Positions 1 to 7,469 of a stretch of DNA of 44,320 bases are shown piece by piece. The DNA comes from CAG-791 sp963658405 (GTDB lineage: Bacteria; Bacillota; Clostridia; Lachnospirales; Lachnospiraceae). The DNA is taken from assembly GCA_963658405.1 (NCBI GenBank), contig CAVKQI010000009.1:1-44320 (forward strand), read 5' to 3'. The position numbers were made by a program, and so were the translations under genes. The notes beneath the pieces are model-generated. The model saw only the letters and a list, made by a program, of their open reading frames with translations. It was not told where the DNA came from and ran no database searches. Within the stretch, counting starts at the first letter, position 1; each line of letters starts with the position of its first letter.

Positions 1-1
1 G

Positions 2-153
2 TATCTGTTTAGCCCACATCTCGAATTTGCTTTGCAAATCCTCGATGTGGCTGGCCAGAGGCGCTCCGCGCCTTGGCCGCCTGCCAATTTCAATCGTAAA
101 TGTGCCTGCAAGCAGTCAATTTTCGATTGAAATTGGCAGGTGCTAAACAGATA
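2..153. repeat. Palindromic multi-hairpin repeat, copy A (complete)
   Basis: A 152-bp element bounded by a perfect 12-bp inverted repeat, TATCTGTTTAGC at 2-13 and GCTAAACAGATA at 142-153. Three hairpins lie inside. Arm 1 is CCACATC (14-20) with GATGTGG (44-50), capped by ATTTGC/GCAAAT (25-30/34-39). Arm 2 is GGCC (53-56) with GGCC (75-78), enclosing AGGCGC/GCGCCT (59-64/68-73). Arm 3 is a perfect 17-bp stem (80-96/124-140) whose loop holds a CTGC/GCAG mini-hairpin. The whole could fold as a four-way junction. It abuts the stop codon (154-156) of the next gene. Related copies lie at 904-1012, 27249-27314 and 29941-30027. No coding capacity was recognised. Confidence 0.85.
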
Positions 154-789
154 TTACAGATTGTTCCTCTTATCAAAATCCTCAATGGCCTGGATCAGCA
201 GGTTGACCGTTCCGTCGACACCGAGCAATGCAGAGTTTACGGACAGGTCATAGCTGTCAGCCCGTCCCCATTTCTTGGAGGAATAATAATTATAGTAGCT
301 CTGACGCTGCTTATCCTTCTTGTTCATCATATCTCTGGCTTTCTGCTCTGTGGTGATGTCAGAGAAACGATGCATGATCTGTTTGATCTTAAAGTCCTCA
401 TCAGCGTGAATAAAGATATTGATCACATTGTGGAAATCACTGAGGGCATAGTCTGCGCAGCGGCCGACGATGACGCAGGGGCCTTCGGCAGCTACCTTTT
501 TGATCGTATCAAACTGTGCTAAGAATACCTTCTGGCTGATGGGCATGTCCACAAAGGAGGATGCATTATAGCCAAAGGAATAGGTATCCATTACCAGATT
601 ATACAAAAAGGAGTTGGTCGGGCGCTCATCATGCTGCTGTACCATTTCCTGACAGAAGCCGCTTTCCTGCGCAACACGGGCAATCAGATCCTTGTCATAG
701 CACTTGATGCCATAGTGATCTGCTACCTTTTCGGCAATCTCTCTGCCGGCTGATCCAAATTGTCTTCCTACTGTAATGATCGTATTCAT
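154..789 (-). CDS. Cytidylate kinase-like family protein
   Basis: A 211-residue protein of the cytidylate-kinase-like P-loop family, predicted cytosolic nucleotide kinase. The N-terminus carries the variant P-loop GRQFGSAGREIA (about residues 8-19) followed by YDKDLI, as is usual in this family. The middle holds the hydrophobic strand GPCVIVGRCADY, and an Arg/Lys-rich lid-like stretch follows (about 140-165). True CMP kinase is about 220 residues with a GPAGSGKS loop, so the substrate here is uncertain. The ATG is preceded by GGGAGGT seven bases upstream, and a consensus-like promoter lies at 837-865, so the gene probably has its own transcript. The stop codon directly abuts repeat copy A. 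Confidence 0.85.
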   Translation of the reverse strand: MNTIITVGRQFGSAGREIAEKVADHYGIKCYDKDLIARVAQESGFCQEMVQQHDERPTNSFLYNLVMDTYSFGYNASSFVDMPISQKVFLAQFDTIKKVAAEGPCVIVGRCADYALSDFHNVINIFIHADEDFKIKQIMHRFSDITTEQKARDMMNKKDKQRQSYYNYYSSKKWGRADSYDLSVNSALLGVDGTVNLLIQAIEDFDKRNNL

Positions 790-836
790 AAGGTTACCTC
801 CCTTGTATAATTCCTGGTTATAAAGACCATGAAGCT

Positions 837-865
837 ATTATAATCATTTTTCGCTCAATTTGCAA
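837..865 (-). promoter_or_regulatory. Sigma-A type promoter of the cytidylate kinase-like gene
   Basis: On the minus strand, TTGCAA (860-865) and TATAAT (837-842) are separated by exactly 17 bp. The -10 is a perfect consensus and the -35 matches at 4 of 6 positions. It lies about 50 bp upstream of the ATG at 789, leaving a short leader with a strong ribosome binding site. Confidence 0.75.
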
Positions 866-903
866 ATATTTAGCACAAATATCTGAAAAAGTTAGAAAAT
901 TAG

Positions 904-1012
904 TATCTATTTTGCGCCTCATTCCGTATTTGATTCGCAAATTCCAGGTGTGAGCTGGTCAGTGGCCCTTCGGGACCTTGGATGTCTGTCATTTTCAGTC
1001 GTGAAAGTGTTT
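904..1012. repeat. Palindromic repeat, copy B (diverged)
   Basis: Same orientation as copy A. The left end TATCTATTTTGC (904-915) corresponds to TATCTGTTTAGC. A short AT-rich arm follows (TATTTG...CGCAAAT), then a GGTCAGTGGCCC...GGGACC arm. The right end is truncated or degenerate and meets the rluD-like stop codon at 1013. The fragment TTTCAGTCGTGAAA near 995 corresponds to TTTCAATCGTAAA of copy A. Confidence 0.6.
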
Positions 1013-1939
1013 TTATTTCTTTCGCATCTTCTCTAACAGCGCTGTAAAGTACGCCGGAAGGGGGGCTTTGGTTTCTATATATTCTCGTGTCACTGGATGA
1101 CAGAAACCCAGGATACCGGCATGGAGACACTGCCCCTGCAGGCCGGAAAAGGGAGATTTCCGGCCGGGCGCATAGACCTCATCGCCAAGGAGCGGATGAC
1201 CGATGCTGGCCATATGGACACGGATCTGGTGCGTTCTGCCGGTCTCGAGCTGACATTCCACATAGGTAAAACCGTTAAATCTCTCCAGGACCTTTACATG
1301 GGTCACCGCCTGCTTGCCGTGAAGCGCATCGGTGATGGCCATTCGTTTTCTCTCTTTGGGATCCCGGCCGATGGGCTTATCGATGGTTATGGCATCTTCC
1401 TTTACATTTCCGTAACAGACGGCATAGTATTTTCGGACGATGGAGTGCTCTTTTAACTGCGCGGCAATGGACTGGTGTGCCCTGTCGTTCTTGCAAATGA
1501 TCAGAGAGCCTGTGGTATCCCTGTCTATGCGGTGTACGATTCCCGGCCGCATAATGCCGTTAATACCGGAGAGATGATCCCCACAGTGATACATGACGGC
1601 ATTCACCAGTGTGCCGGAAGGATGTCCGGGCGCCGGATGCACCACCATACCCTTGGGCTTATTGACTATCAGCACATCCTCATCCTCGTAAAGAATGGAA
1701 AGAGGAATATCCTCCGGGGTGATATCCGCCATCACATGATCCGGCAAAAAAATATGGAGGGCATCTCCCTCACATACCCGGGTGCTGGGCTTGGCGTTTT
1801 TTTCATTTAAGAGAAGGTGACCGTCCTTTAAAAGCTTCTGAAGATAGCTGCGGGACTGGTCAGGGAGCAATAAGCTGGCGACCTTATCCACGCGCTGCCC
1901 CTCTTCCTCCTCGGAAATTACAAAATGAAACTCCTGCAT
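1013..1939 (-). CDS. RluA/RluD-family 23S rRNA pseudouridine synthase
   Basis: A 308-residue pseudouridine synthase of the RluA/RluD family, which isomerises uridines in rRNA. The N-terminal ~75 residues form an S4 RNA-binding domain (RVDKVASLLLPDQSRSYLQK). The catalytic domain follows with the motif HRIDRDTTGSLIICK, whose second Asp is the catalytic residue of the family HRLDxxTSG motif. GRTHQIRVHMA, another family signature, lies near residue 240. Length fits RluD. The start lies 11 bp after the lspA stop, with a weak AGGA ribosome binding site, so it is probably cotranscribed with lspA, an arrangement common in Firmicutes. The exact target uridine cannot be deduced, so no symbol is given. 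Confidence 0.93.
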   Translation of the reverse strand: MQEFHFVISEEEEGQRVDKVASLLLPDQSRSYLQKLLKDGHLLLNEKNAKPSTRVCEGDALHIFLPDHVMADITPEDIPLSILYEDEDVLIVNKPKGMVVHPAPGHPSGTLVNAVMYHCGDHLSGINGIMRPGIVHRIDRDTTGSLIICKNDRAHQSIAAQLKEHSIVRKYYAVCYGNVKEDAITIDKPIGRDPKERKRMAITDALHGKQAVTHVKVLERFNGFTYVECQLETGRTHQIRVHMASIGHPLLGDEVYAPGRKSPFSGLQGQCLHAGILGFCHPVTREYIETKAPLPAYFTALLEKMRKK

Positions 1940-1950
1940 ATAGATATATC

Positions 1951-2520
1951 CTATTTCTTTTTGCTGTATCTTTTCAGATAATCGAAATCATCCTCATTTC
2001 TGTAGTAGAAAAGGATCAGGACCACCAGAAGAAAGGTGCCGACAGAGACATAGATATCCGCCACGTTAAAGATCGGAAAATCGATCAGTGAAAAATAAAT
2101 AAAATCCCGTACATAGTGGATGGTGAGTCTGTCGATGAGATTGCCGAGTGCGCCGGCAATGATAAAGAGTAAAAGAACGCGAAGGGGCCGGTAATACTTT
2201 GTCCGAGGTGTCAGATAACGGAAATAGACAATGGCTGCAATCGCCGCGATCGCCACCAGTGAAAAGAAAAACTGGCCGTTCTGCATGATGCCGAAGGCTG
2301 CGCCGCGATTTTCCAGATACTGCAGCTCCAGAACGCCGGGAATCAGCACCACAGAAGGTTTCTCACGGAGAAAATTAGTGGCCAGATTCTTGGTAAAAAG
2401 ATCGATCAGCACCAGGATAATGACCAGAATGGTGGAAGAACCCGCTACCACGTTTAAGGAAGCTTCTCCGTCGAAGTGGACGCTTTTTCTCTGATATCTG
2501 TTTTCTGTTATTGTACTCAT
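1951..2520 (-). CDS. lspA: Signal peptidase II (prolipoprotein signal peptidase)
   Basis: A 189-residue integral membrane aspartic protease that cleaves lipoprotein signal peptides ahead of the lipidated cysteine. Four hydrophobic segments are visible, near residues 28-45, 84-101, 112-130 and 156-172. The family motifs are present: ENRGAAFG (70-77), NLIDR (127-131) followed by VRDF with Asp139, and FNVAD with Asp155; the two Asp are the expected catalytic pair. It is slightly longer than usual (about 150-170) because of a ~25-residue cytosolic N-terminal extension. The ATG is preceded by AAGGA nine bases upstream. Substrates in this window would include the solute-binding lipoprotein and probably the D,D-carboxypeptidase. 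Confidence 0.95.
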   Translation of the reverse strand: MSTITENRYQRKSVHFDGEASLNVVAGSSTILVIILVLIDLFTKNLATNFLREKPSVVLIPGVLELQYLENRGAAFGIMQNGQFFFSLVAIAAIAAIVYFRYLTPRTKYYRPLRVLLLFIIAGALGNLIDRLTIHYVRDFIYFSLIDFPIFNVADIYVSVGTFLLVVLILFYYRNEDDFDYLKRYSKKK

Positions 2521-2653
2521 AAGATTCTGTCCTTCTCAATATCTGTATTTCTCTGTTAAGCACTGACGATTCTCATTGTGAATACATTGCCTGCGGGCAG
2601 ATCCACAATAGAAGATTCAAATCAGCCAAAAAATAAACCGAGGTAAGTTTAGC

Positions 2654-2669
2654 TCAGAAGTACTTCTGA
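2654..2669. other. Perfect 16-bp palindrome downstream of aroB
   Basis: TCAGAAGTACTTCTGA is fully self-complementary with no loop, which suits dimeric protein binding better than an RNA hairpin. It lies in the 191-bp gap between aroB and lspA, upstream of lspA. A smaller CCGG-type inverted repeat is near 2685-2705. No clear -10/-35 pair was found next to it, so its role is unassigned. Confidence 0.4.
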
Positions 2670-2711
2670 CCCGACCCTACCCGCATCCGGCTATGTCCGG
2701 CAAGCTACTCC

Positions 2712-3821
2712 CTATTCCCCGTCCTCTACGTACAGAATCTCCTGCAGAGCGGCGCGCATCTCCTCATCAGTGACAGAGGTGTCGATAAAGGCCTTGCCCA
2801 CTTTTTTAAGAAGGATGAACTTGATATGCCCGTTTTCCATCTTTTTATCTGAATGCGTCAGTGCGATCACCTGGTCGATGTCGATGTCCTCCACGGAAAT
2901 GGGAAGGCCGAAGGGGACAAACATATCCCGGATCTCGTAATATTCTTCCATGGAGAGAAGTTCCTTTTTCCAGGAAATATAGGCGGCGGCGATGCAGCCG
3001 AGAGCTACACATTCTCCGTGATATAACTGGAAATTGCGATGTTTTTCGATGGCATGTCCCAGGGTATGACCGAAATTCAGAAGCTTTCGCTCATTCTCCT
3101 CAAAGGGATCCTTCTCCACCACCAGTTTTTTGACCATATTGCTGGAATAAAGCATCTCCTGCAATACTTCCGGGTCTCTTTCATTGATCTCGTAGATATG
3201 ATCGATGAGCCACTCATAGAAGTGCTGGTCTTTAATCAGACCGTGCTTCATGATCTCTGCAAAGCCGTCTGCGAATCGGCGTCCGTCCAGTGTCTGCAGG
3301 ACAGAGACGTTCTCGTAGACCAGGATGGGCATCTTGAAGGCCCCTACCATATTCTTGTAGCCGTCAAAATCCACACCGGTCTTGCCGCCGATGCTGGAAT
3401 CCGCCTGGGCCAGAAGGGATGTGGGAATCTGTACAAAGTTTACGCCCCGCAGGTAAGTAGCTGCTGCAAAGCCGGTGATATCTCCCACTACACCGCCGCC
3501 TAAGGCGATCAGCAGATCCTTGCGCTCATAGTGCTGCTCGATGAGAAACTGATAGATGCCGCGCACGGTATCGAGATTCTTATTCTCCTCCCCGGCAGGG
3601 AAGGTATAAAGATCAGCCTGGGAAGCATGTCCCTGTAAGCAGGCCAGAACCTGCTCTCCGTACAGGGGTGCAACATTGGAATCGGATATAACGGCTATTT
3701 TGCGGCCTGCATAGCCGAGCTTTTCAAGCTCCGGCCATAAAGCATCGAAATCTGATGTATAAAGGATATCATAGCACGGCTTTTTGCCGGCATTGACGGT
3801 CAGACGATTTTGATTTTCCAT
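2712..3821 (-). CDS. aroB: 3-Dehydroquinate synthase
   Basis: A 369-residue enzyme converting DAHP to 3-dehydroquinate, second step of the shikimate pathway, using NAD and a divalent metal. Visible motifs are the NAD-binding GGGVVGDITGFAAATYLRG stretch, PTSLLAQADSSIGGKTGVD, the metal/substrate region GFAEIMKHGLI, and NFGHTLGHAIE with its metal-binding His. The longer reading frame opens at 3869, but the ATG at 3821 has AGAGGTGA directly upstream and gives a normal N-terminus, so that start is chosen. The preceding leader holds a CCGCAG/CTGCGG hairpin, and a terminator-like hairpin separates it from sepF, suggesting partial uncoupling. DAHP synthase, the preceding pathway step, is encoded at 28882-29916. 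Confidence 0.95.
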   Translation of the reverse strand: MENQNRLTVNAGKKPCYDILYTSDFDALWPELEKLGYAGRKIAVISDSNVAPLYGEQVLACLQGHASQADLYTFPAGEENKNLDTVRGIYQFLIEQHYERKDLLIALGGGVVGDITGFAAATYLRGVNFVQIPTSLLAQADSSIGGKTGVDFDGYKNMVGAFKMPILVYENVSVLQTLDGRRFADGFAEIMKHGLIKDQHFYEWLIDHIYEINERDPEVLQEMLYSSNMVKKLVVEKDPFEENERKLLNFGHTLGHAIEKHRNFQLYHGECVALGCIAAAYISWKKELLSMEEYYEIRDMFVPFGLPISVEDIDIDQVIALTHSDKKMENGHIKFILLKKVGKAFIDTSVTDEEMRAALQEILYVEDGE

Positions 3822-3832
3822 ATTCACCTCTC

Positions 3833-3852
3833 TGCCGCAGTTTACTGCGGCA
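3833..3852 (-). promoter_or_regulatory. CCGCAG/CTGCGG hairpin ahead of the aroB ribosome binding site
   Basis: TGCCGCAG (3845-3852 as read on the minus strand) pairs with CTGCGGCA (3833-3840): 8 bp with a 4-base loop. It ends 11 bases before the ATG, directly abutting GAGAGGTGA. Similar hairpins occupy the same place before minC and the solute-binding protein gene. Confidence 0.6.
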
Positions 3853-3855
3853 ACA

Positions 3856-3889
3856 TAAAAACGCGCCAAACTCTGCTGTTCGGCGCGTT
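3856..3889 (-). terminator. Intrinsic terminator-like hairpin after sepF
   Basis: On the minus strand AACGCGCC (3882-3889) pairs with GGCGCGTT (3860-3867), and the T-run continues for several bases. It begins about 11 bases after the sepF stop codon and lies upstream of aroB. The 14-base loop is long, so termination may be partial. Confidence 0.6.
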
Positions 3890-3900
3890 CGCTGCTTGTA

Positions 3901-4509
3901 TTAATTCTGTCCCAGCGGAATATTCAGTGCTGAACCACCCATTGATCCTGTATTGAGAGCGCCGCTGTCCGTCAGAGAGAGCGACGTGGGAACATCACCG
4001 GAAATATCTACTGCAGCAGGTGTGATAACGAAGATATAGCGAGAAATATTGTGCAGCTTTCCGTCGATGGCATAGCAGGCACCGGAGGCAAAATCCAGTA
4101 TTCTCTGTGCTACGCTGAAATCCAGACCTTCCAGATTCAGTACCACGGTCCTGTTGGATAAAAGTGTCTGCGCGATCTCCATCTCGTCCTCCACCTGGGT
4201 GGGCTTGATCACACAGACCTCTCGTCCTGCAGGGATCATAGGCTTTTTAGAGGAACGAACACCTGCGGAGGAGGAAGCGGTACCGGCACTGCTCCGGGGA
4301 GAACGATCTCTCTCCCGCTCTCTGTCTCTTTCCGATCTGGAACGGCTCTCCCGTGCATTTTCCTCTTCCATTTCTTCTCTGGTGCGGAAACGGCTTACCT
4401 TTCGGGACGGTCTTTCTTCCGGCAGATCATCCTCTTCGTCTTCGTCATAGTAATCATCGTAGTCATCATCCGAACCTGATATTGTCTTAAATAAGTCCCT
4501 AAAGCCCAT
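3901..4509 (-). CDS. sepF: Cell division protein SepF
   Basis: A 202-residue SepF, which anchors and bundles FtsZ filaments at the division septum. The N-terminus MGFRDLFKTISG resembles the membrane-targeting amphipathic helix of the family. A very acidic segment (about 14-32, rich in Asp, Glu and Tyr) and a charged Arg/Ser/Glu-rich linker (about 33-90) follow. The conserved core runs from about 95 to 175 (VCVIKPTQVEDEMEIAQTLLSNRTV and the FASGACYAI region). The tail beyond 175 is low in complexity. It starts 21 bp after the yggS-like gene, the typical Firmicute arrangement near the ylm division genes. A terminator-like hairpin follows the stop. Confidence 0.93.
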   Translation of the reverse strand: MGFRDLFKTISGSDDDYDDYYDEDEEDDLPEERPSRKVSRFRTREEMEEENARESRSRSERDRERERDRSPRSSAGTASSSAGVRSSKKPMIPAGREVCVIKPTQVEDEMEIAQTLLSNRTVVLNLEGLDFSVAQRILDFASGACYAIDGKLHNISRYIFVITPAAVDISGDVPTSLSLTDSGALNTGSMGGSALNIPLGQN

Positions 4510-4530
4510 TGCACTGTCTCCAATCCGTCT

Positions 4531-5232
4531 TTATAAAGTGGTGCCGTACTGGCGCTCTCCGAAAATACCTGTGCCTACGCGCACCATGGTCGCTCCTTCT
4601 TCGATGGCCACCTCGTAATCACCGGTCATCCCCATAGAAAGATCAATCATATCTACATTATCAATGCATTTAGATTTGATGTCAACCTGTAATTCCCGCA
4701 GACGGCGGAAATAAGGGCGATTTGTCTCCGGATCCTCGGTATAGGGAGCGATGGTCATAAGTCCCTGTACGTGAATGCCCGGCAGCGGGGCGATTTCTCT
4801 GATCAGTGCCTCTGTCTCCTCACAGGAAATGCCGAATTTGCTCTCCTCTCCGGCTACATTTACCTCGATCAGGATGGGCATTACCCGACCGGCTTTCACC
4901 GCTTCCTTGCTGATGGTCTCTGCCAGTGCCAGGTTATCCACGCTGTGGATCATGACGATCTGCGAATCCATCAGATACTTTACTTTATTCTTCTGCAGAT
5001 GGCCGATCATGTGCCAGCGGATATCGTCAGGGAGCTGCGGCAGCTTATCCTTCATTTCCTGGACCTTGTTTTCGCCGAATTCTCTGCCGCCGGCCTCGTA
5101 GGCCTCCTTGAGCATATCCACCGGCTTGGTCTTGGTGACACAGATCAGGGTCACTTCCTGCCGGTCTCTGCCGGCTCTCTGGCAGGCTGCTGCCACTTTA
5201 TCTTCTACGATCTTAAGATTTTCACGAACCAT
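4531..5232 (-). CDS. YggS-family pyridoxal phosphate homeostasis protein
   Basis: A 233-residue single-domain PLP-binding protein of the YggS/PROSC family, thought to buffer free PLP and affect amino-acid and cofactor balance; no enzymatic reaction is established for the family. The PLP lysine lies in LICVTKTKPV near residue 34. Further family motifs are FGENKVQE, WHMIGHLQKNK, LIEVNVAGEESKFG and LSMGMTGDYEVAIEEGATMVRVGTGIFG. The reading frame opens at 5256, but ATG 5232 is preceded by AAAGGAG at the right spacing, so that start is used. It is sandwiched between the HlyD-like gene and sepF, a conserved division-cluster position. Confidence 0.93.
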   Translation of the reverse strand: MVRENLKIVEDKVAAACQRAGRDRQEVTLICVTKTKPVDMLKEAYEAGGREFGENKVQEMKDKLPQLPDDIRWHMIGHLQKNKVKYLMDSQIVMIHSVDNLALAETISKEAVKAGRVMPILIEVNVAGEESKFGISCEETEALIREIAPLPGIHVQGLMTIAPYTEDPETNRPYFRRLRELQVDIKSKCIDNVDMIDLSMGMTGDYEVAIEEGATMVRVGTGIFGERQYGTTL

Positions 5233-5305
5233 GATAGAAACTCCTTTTGCAGGCACGGTACTGCACGCGCTGCTGCGCCCGCATACTGTCTGTCTGCATA
5301 CTGTA

Positions 5306-6715
5306 CTATTGATTGATCAGTTCATCGGCGCTGATGCTGGATGCATCCAGCACAATGTAATCATACTCTGCCAGTCCGTAGGTGGTATTGGGCTGTACGA
5401 TGGAGTATTCTTCATTCTTGTACAGCACGTTTACCTCACGGAAATCCGCATAACCTTTATTGATATTGTAAACACCCACCAGAGGCGCTTGTTCACTGAT
5501 GGTAAAGGTCTCTTCGGAATCCGGCTTTATGATGACATCGCCGACGCTGAGTTTGGTCTCATCCAGGTAATACTGGGTGTCTGTCTCGCTGTAAGGGGAG
5601 GAGGCGATGAACTCGGTGTTCTTCTGACCGTTTTCCGTATAGGTCTGCAAAATGACGCCTCGATTGCCGCCGGTACCGGTGGTGATGAATTCCTTCGGCA
5701 CCAGGAAGAAGTCACTCTCCACGATGGCGGTATTGGGAACCTTTAGTCCCTTCTGCTCCTCGGTGATCAGCTCGATATCCAGAAAACGGTCTCCGCAGTA
5801 GGTAACCATGGAATTGGTAAAGCTTAAGGCTACATAAGCCTGGTCATCCCCCATGTCTCTGGTAGTAACGGCGCCCCAGGACTCGTATTGGTTCTGCAGG
5901 AACCGAACCTTGACGTACTCGAGATCCGCCAGTTCCTGCGCCTTCTCGGCCGTGGTGCGGATCACGACGGACCAGTTCTCGGAGGTGCAGAGCTTGTAGG
6001 CGGGATCTCCTGCTGCTACCAGATTGTTATTATCCAGGGAATTCTCCTCGTAGTTGGCCTCATCGAAATCCTCATCGGTCAGTGTCTCCAGGGTCTTGGT
6101 CTCAAAGCCGTCCGTATTGTAGATCAGTATACCGGGAGAGGATGCGTAGCCGTAGTGAATGGATACGCCGGAGCTGCCGGAAGCGATATCGTTTAAGCTC
6201 GAAAGCACACTGCTGCCTGCCAGTGCCTGTACATTTTCACTGAAGGTATTCTTAAAAGTATAGAGGGCAGAAAAATTCTCCTTATGAAAACCGGAGGAAA
6301 AGGAGATAATGTCGCTTTTAAGTTCGGACAGCTGTGCCTGGGTCAGGGTGGCCTCATCGGCGCTCTGGGAATCCAGATAGTCTTTCAGCGTGCCGGATTC
6401 ATCTACCGTATAGGCCAGGTCTCCTGCGCCCAGATGAACACCCTGCTGGCTGAAATAATTGATATAGCCATTGTATTCACTGGGGACGATCTCCTCCGTG
6501 CGCAGCGCAATGCCCCGGTATACATTGTTTGCCGACAGGGAACCCGTGCGCACCTCATAGCCTACTGTTTTCTTGGAAGTGGCATAGAGAAATACGCAGA
6601 TGAACATATAAACAAAAATGAATCCCAGAATGATGACAGCAAGATTGATATTAAAGGGCTTCCTGTATCTGGCTACTTTTCTGTTTTTTTGTTTTTTTCT
6701 TCTCCTCTTTGCCAA
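5306..6715 (-). CDS. HlyD-like single-pass membrane protein of the sepF cluster
   Basis: A 469-residue protein with a very basic N-terminus (MAKRRRKKQKNRK), one transmembrane segment (about 25-47) and a large extracytoplasmic part. It resembles proteins often labelled HlyD-family efflux adaptor subunits in Clostridia: a beta-strand-rich region before and after a helical middle and a C-terminal barrel-like half. No transporter genes accompany it; it lies instead just upstream of the yggS-like gene and sepF, so a role in envelope or division is as likely as export. That is inference from position. The start is a TTG, supported by GAGGT eight bases upstream; no better in-frame ATG is nearby. Confidence 0.75.
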   Translation of the reverse strand: MAKRRRKKQKNRKVARYRKPFNINLAVIILGFIFVYMFICVFLYATSKKTVGYEVRTGSLSANNVYRGIALRTEEIVPSEYNGYINYFSQQGVHLGAGDLAYTVDESGTLKDYLDSQSADEATLTQAQLSELKSDIISFSSGFHKENFSALYTFKNTFSENVQALAGSSVLSSLNDIASGSSGVSIHYGYASSPGILIYNTDGFETKTLETLTDEDFDEANYEENSLDNNNLVAAGDPAYKLCTSENWSVVIRTTAEKAQELADLEYVKVRFLQNQYESWGAVTTRDMGDDQAYVALSFTNSMVTYCGDRFLDIELITEEQKGLKVPNTAIVESDFFLVPKEFITTGTGGNRGVILQTYTENGQKNTEFIASSPYSETDTQYYLDETKLSVGDVIIKPDSEETFTISEQAPLVGVYNINKGYADFREVNVLYKNEEYSIVQPNTTYGLAEYDYIVLDASSISADELINQ

Positions 6716-6831
6716 AAATGATTACCTCGTAGAACCTCTGACCGTCCGCGCAGCGGCTTTCTGAAAGAAAATCCCGATGTGCACCGGGCACAAAGCGGCA
6801 TCTGTCTGATCGAACGTGCATCCACCGATAT

Positions 6832-6861
6832 AAAAAAGCCCCGGGGTCTCCCGAGGCTTTG
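6832..6861 (-). terminator. Intrinsic terminator after the P-loop-like small gene
   Basis: Minus-strand stem AAGCCTCGGG with CCCGGGGCTT and a four-base AGAC loop is followed by TTTTTTATA. It begins about ten bases after the stop at 6872, a textbook rho-independent terminator. The following 115 bp up to the HlyD-like start show no obvious promoter. Confidence 0.85.
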
Positions 6862-6871
6862 GGATTATGCA

Positions 6872-7291
6872 TTAAAGGGAGATCGCAACCAGAGGCTTTA
6901 CAGCTTCCGGAATCTCTTCCTCATCCATAGAAACACTCAAAACGAAATCAATATGGAACTTTTCGCTCATGTCCTGCAGTTTCTTTACAGTGTCTGTGAT
7001 ATCCTTCTCTTTCAGGTCGGCGATATCCAGGAAGCTGTCAAAATACATCTGCTCCAGATCGTGATCCTGCGAGATGATACCGCTCACAAAACCAACAAAC
7101 TCATCTGTATTCGTGATCATGAAATCAGGGACACAGATCAATCTGATCTTATTGTTAAGCTCATACATGTGCTTTTTGCTCTTATCCAGATAGCAAATAT
7201 TGCCGAGGATGCCCTTTACTTCCGCATTGACCTTATCCAATAAACACTTCGTCTTGCCTTTGCCCTTTTTGCCCACAATCAATTGTACCAT
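6872..7291 (-). CDS. Small P-loop-like protein of unknown function
   Basis: A 139-residue predicted soluble protein. The N-terminus VQLIVGKKGKGKTK reads as a Walker A motif at residues 2-15, followed by a helix, as in P-loop NTPases. The rest alternates strands (IRLICVPDFMI, IDFVLSVSMD) and acidic helices (TDTVKKLQDM). No convincing Walker B pair could be assigned, and the chain is short for a complete NTPase, so nucleotide binding is possible but unproven. The gene appears monocistronic: a strong promoter (7395-7423), a structured ~90-base leader, AGGAGG eight bases before the ATG, and a terminator at 6832-6861. I do not recognise a named family. Confidence 0.7.
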   Translation of the reverse strand: MVQLIVGKKGKGKTKCLLDKVNAEVKGILGNICYLDKSKKHMYELNNKIRLICVPDFMITNTDEFVGFVSGIISQDHDLEQMYFDSFLDIADLKEKDITDTVKKLQDMSEKFHIDFVLSVSMDEEEIPEAVKPLVAISL

Positions 7292-7394
7292 TGGAATGCC
7301 CTCCTGCGTTCATTTTACGACTGTCTGTCGCTTGCCGCGAAAGACCTGTCGGCGCCTCTTACCAACCGAAAGGCGCTGCGGTTTTTATGTACTC

Positions 7395-7423
7395 ATTATA
7401 TGATAGATATAGAGAAAAAACAA
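7395..7423 (-). promoter_or_regulatory. Sigma-A type promoter of the P-loop-like small gene
   Basis: Minus-strand TTGTTT (7418-7423), a 17-bp AT-rich spacer and TATAAT (7395-7400). It is followed by a leader of roughly 95 bases containing a GCGCCT...AGGCGC hairpin before the gene starting at 7291. Confidence 0.8.
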
Positions 7424-7469
7424 TGCTAATATTCTGAAATCTAAGGCAAAATCCGGTCCGGAAACTGCC

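Noticed and set aside
2..153. Repeat copy A as a tRNA gene or tRNA-like structure
   Set aside because: Junction geometry recalls a cloverleaf, but arm lengths, lack of conserved T-loop and CCA region, and presence of diverged copies argue against a tRNA.
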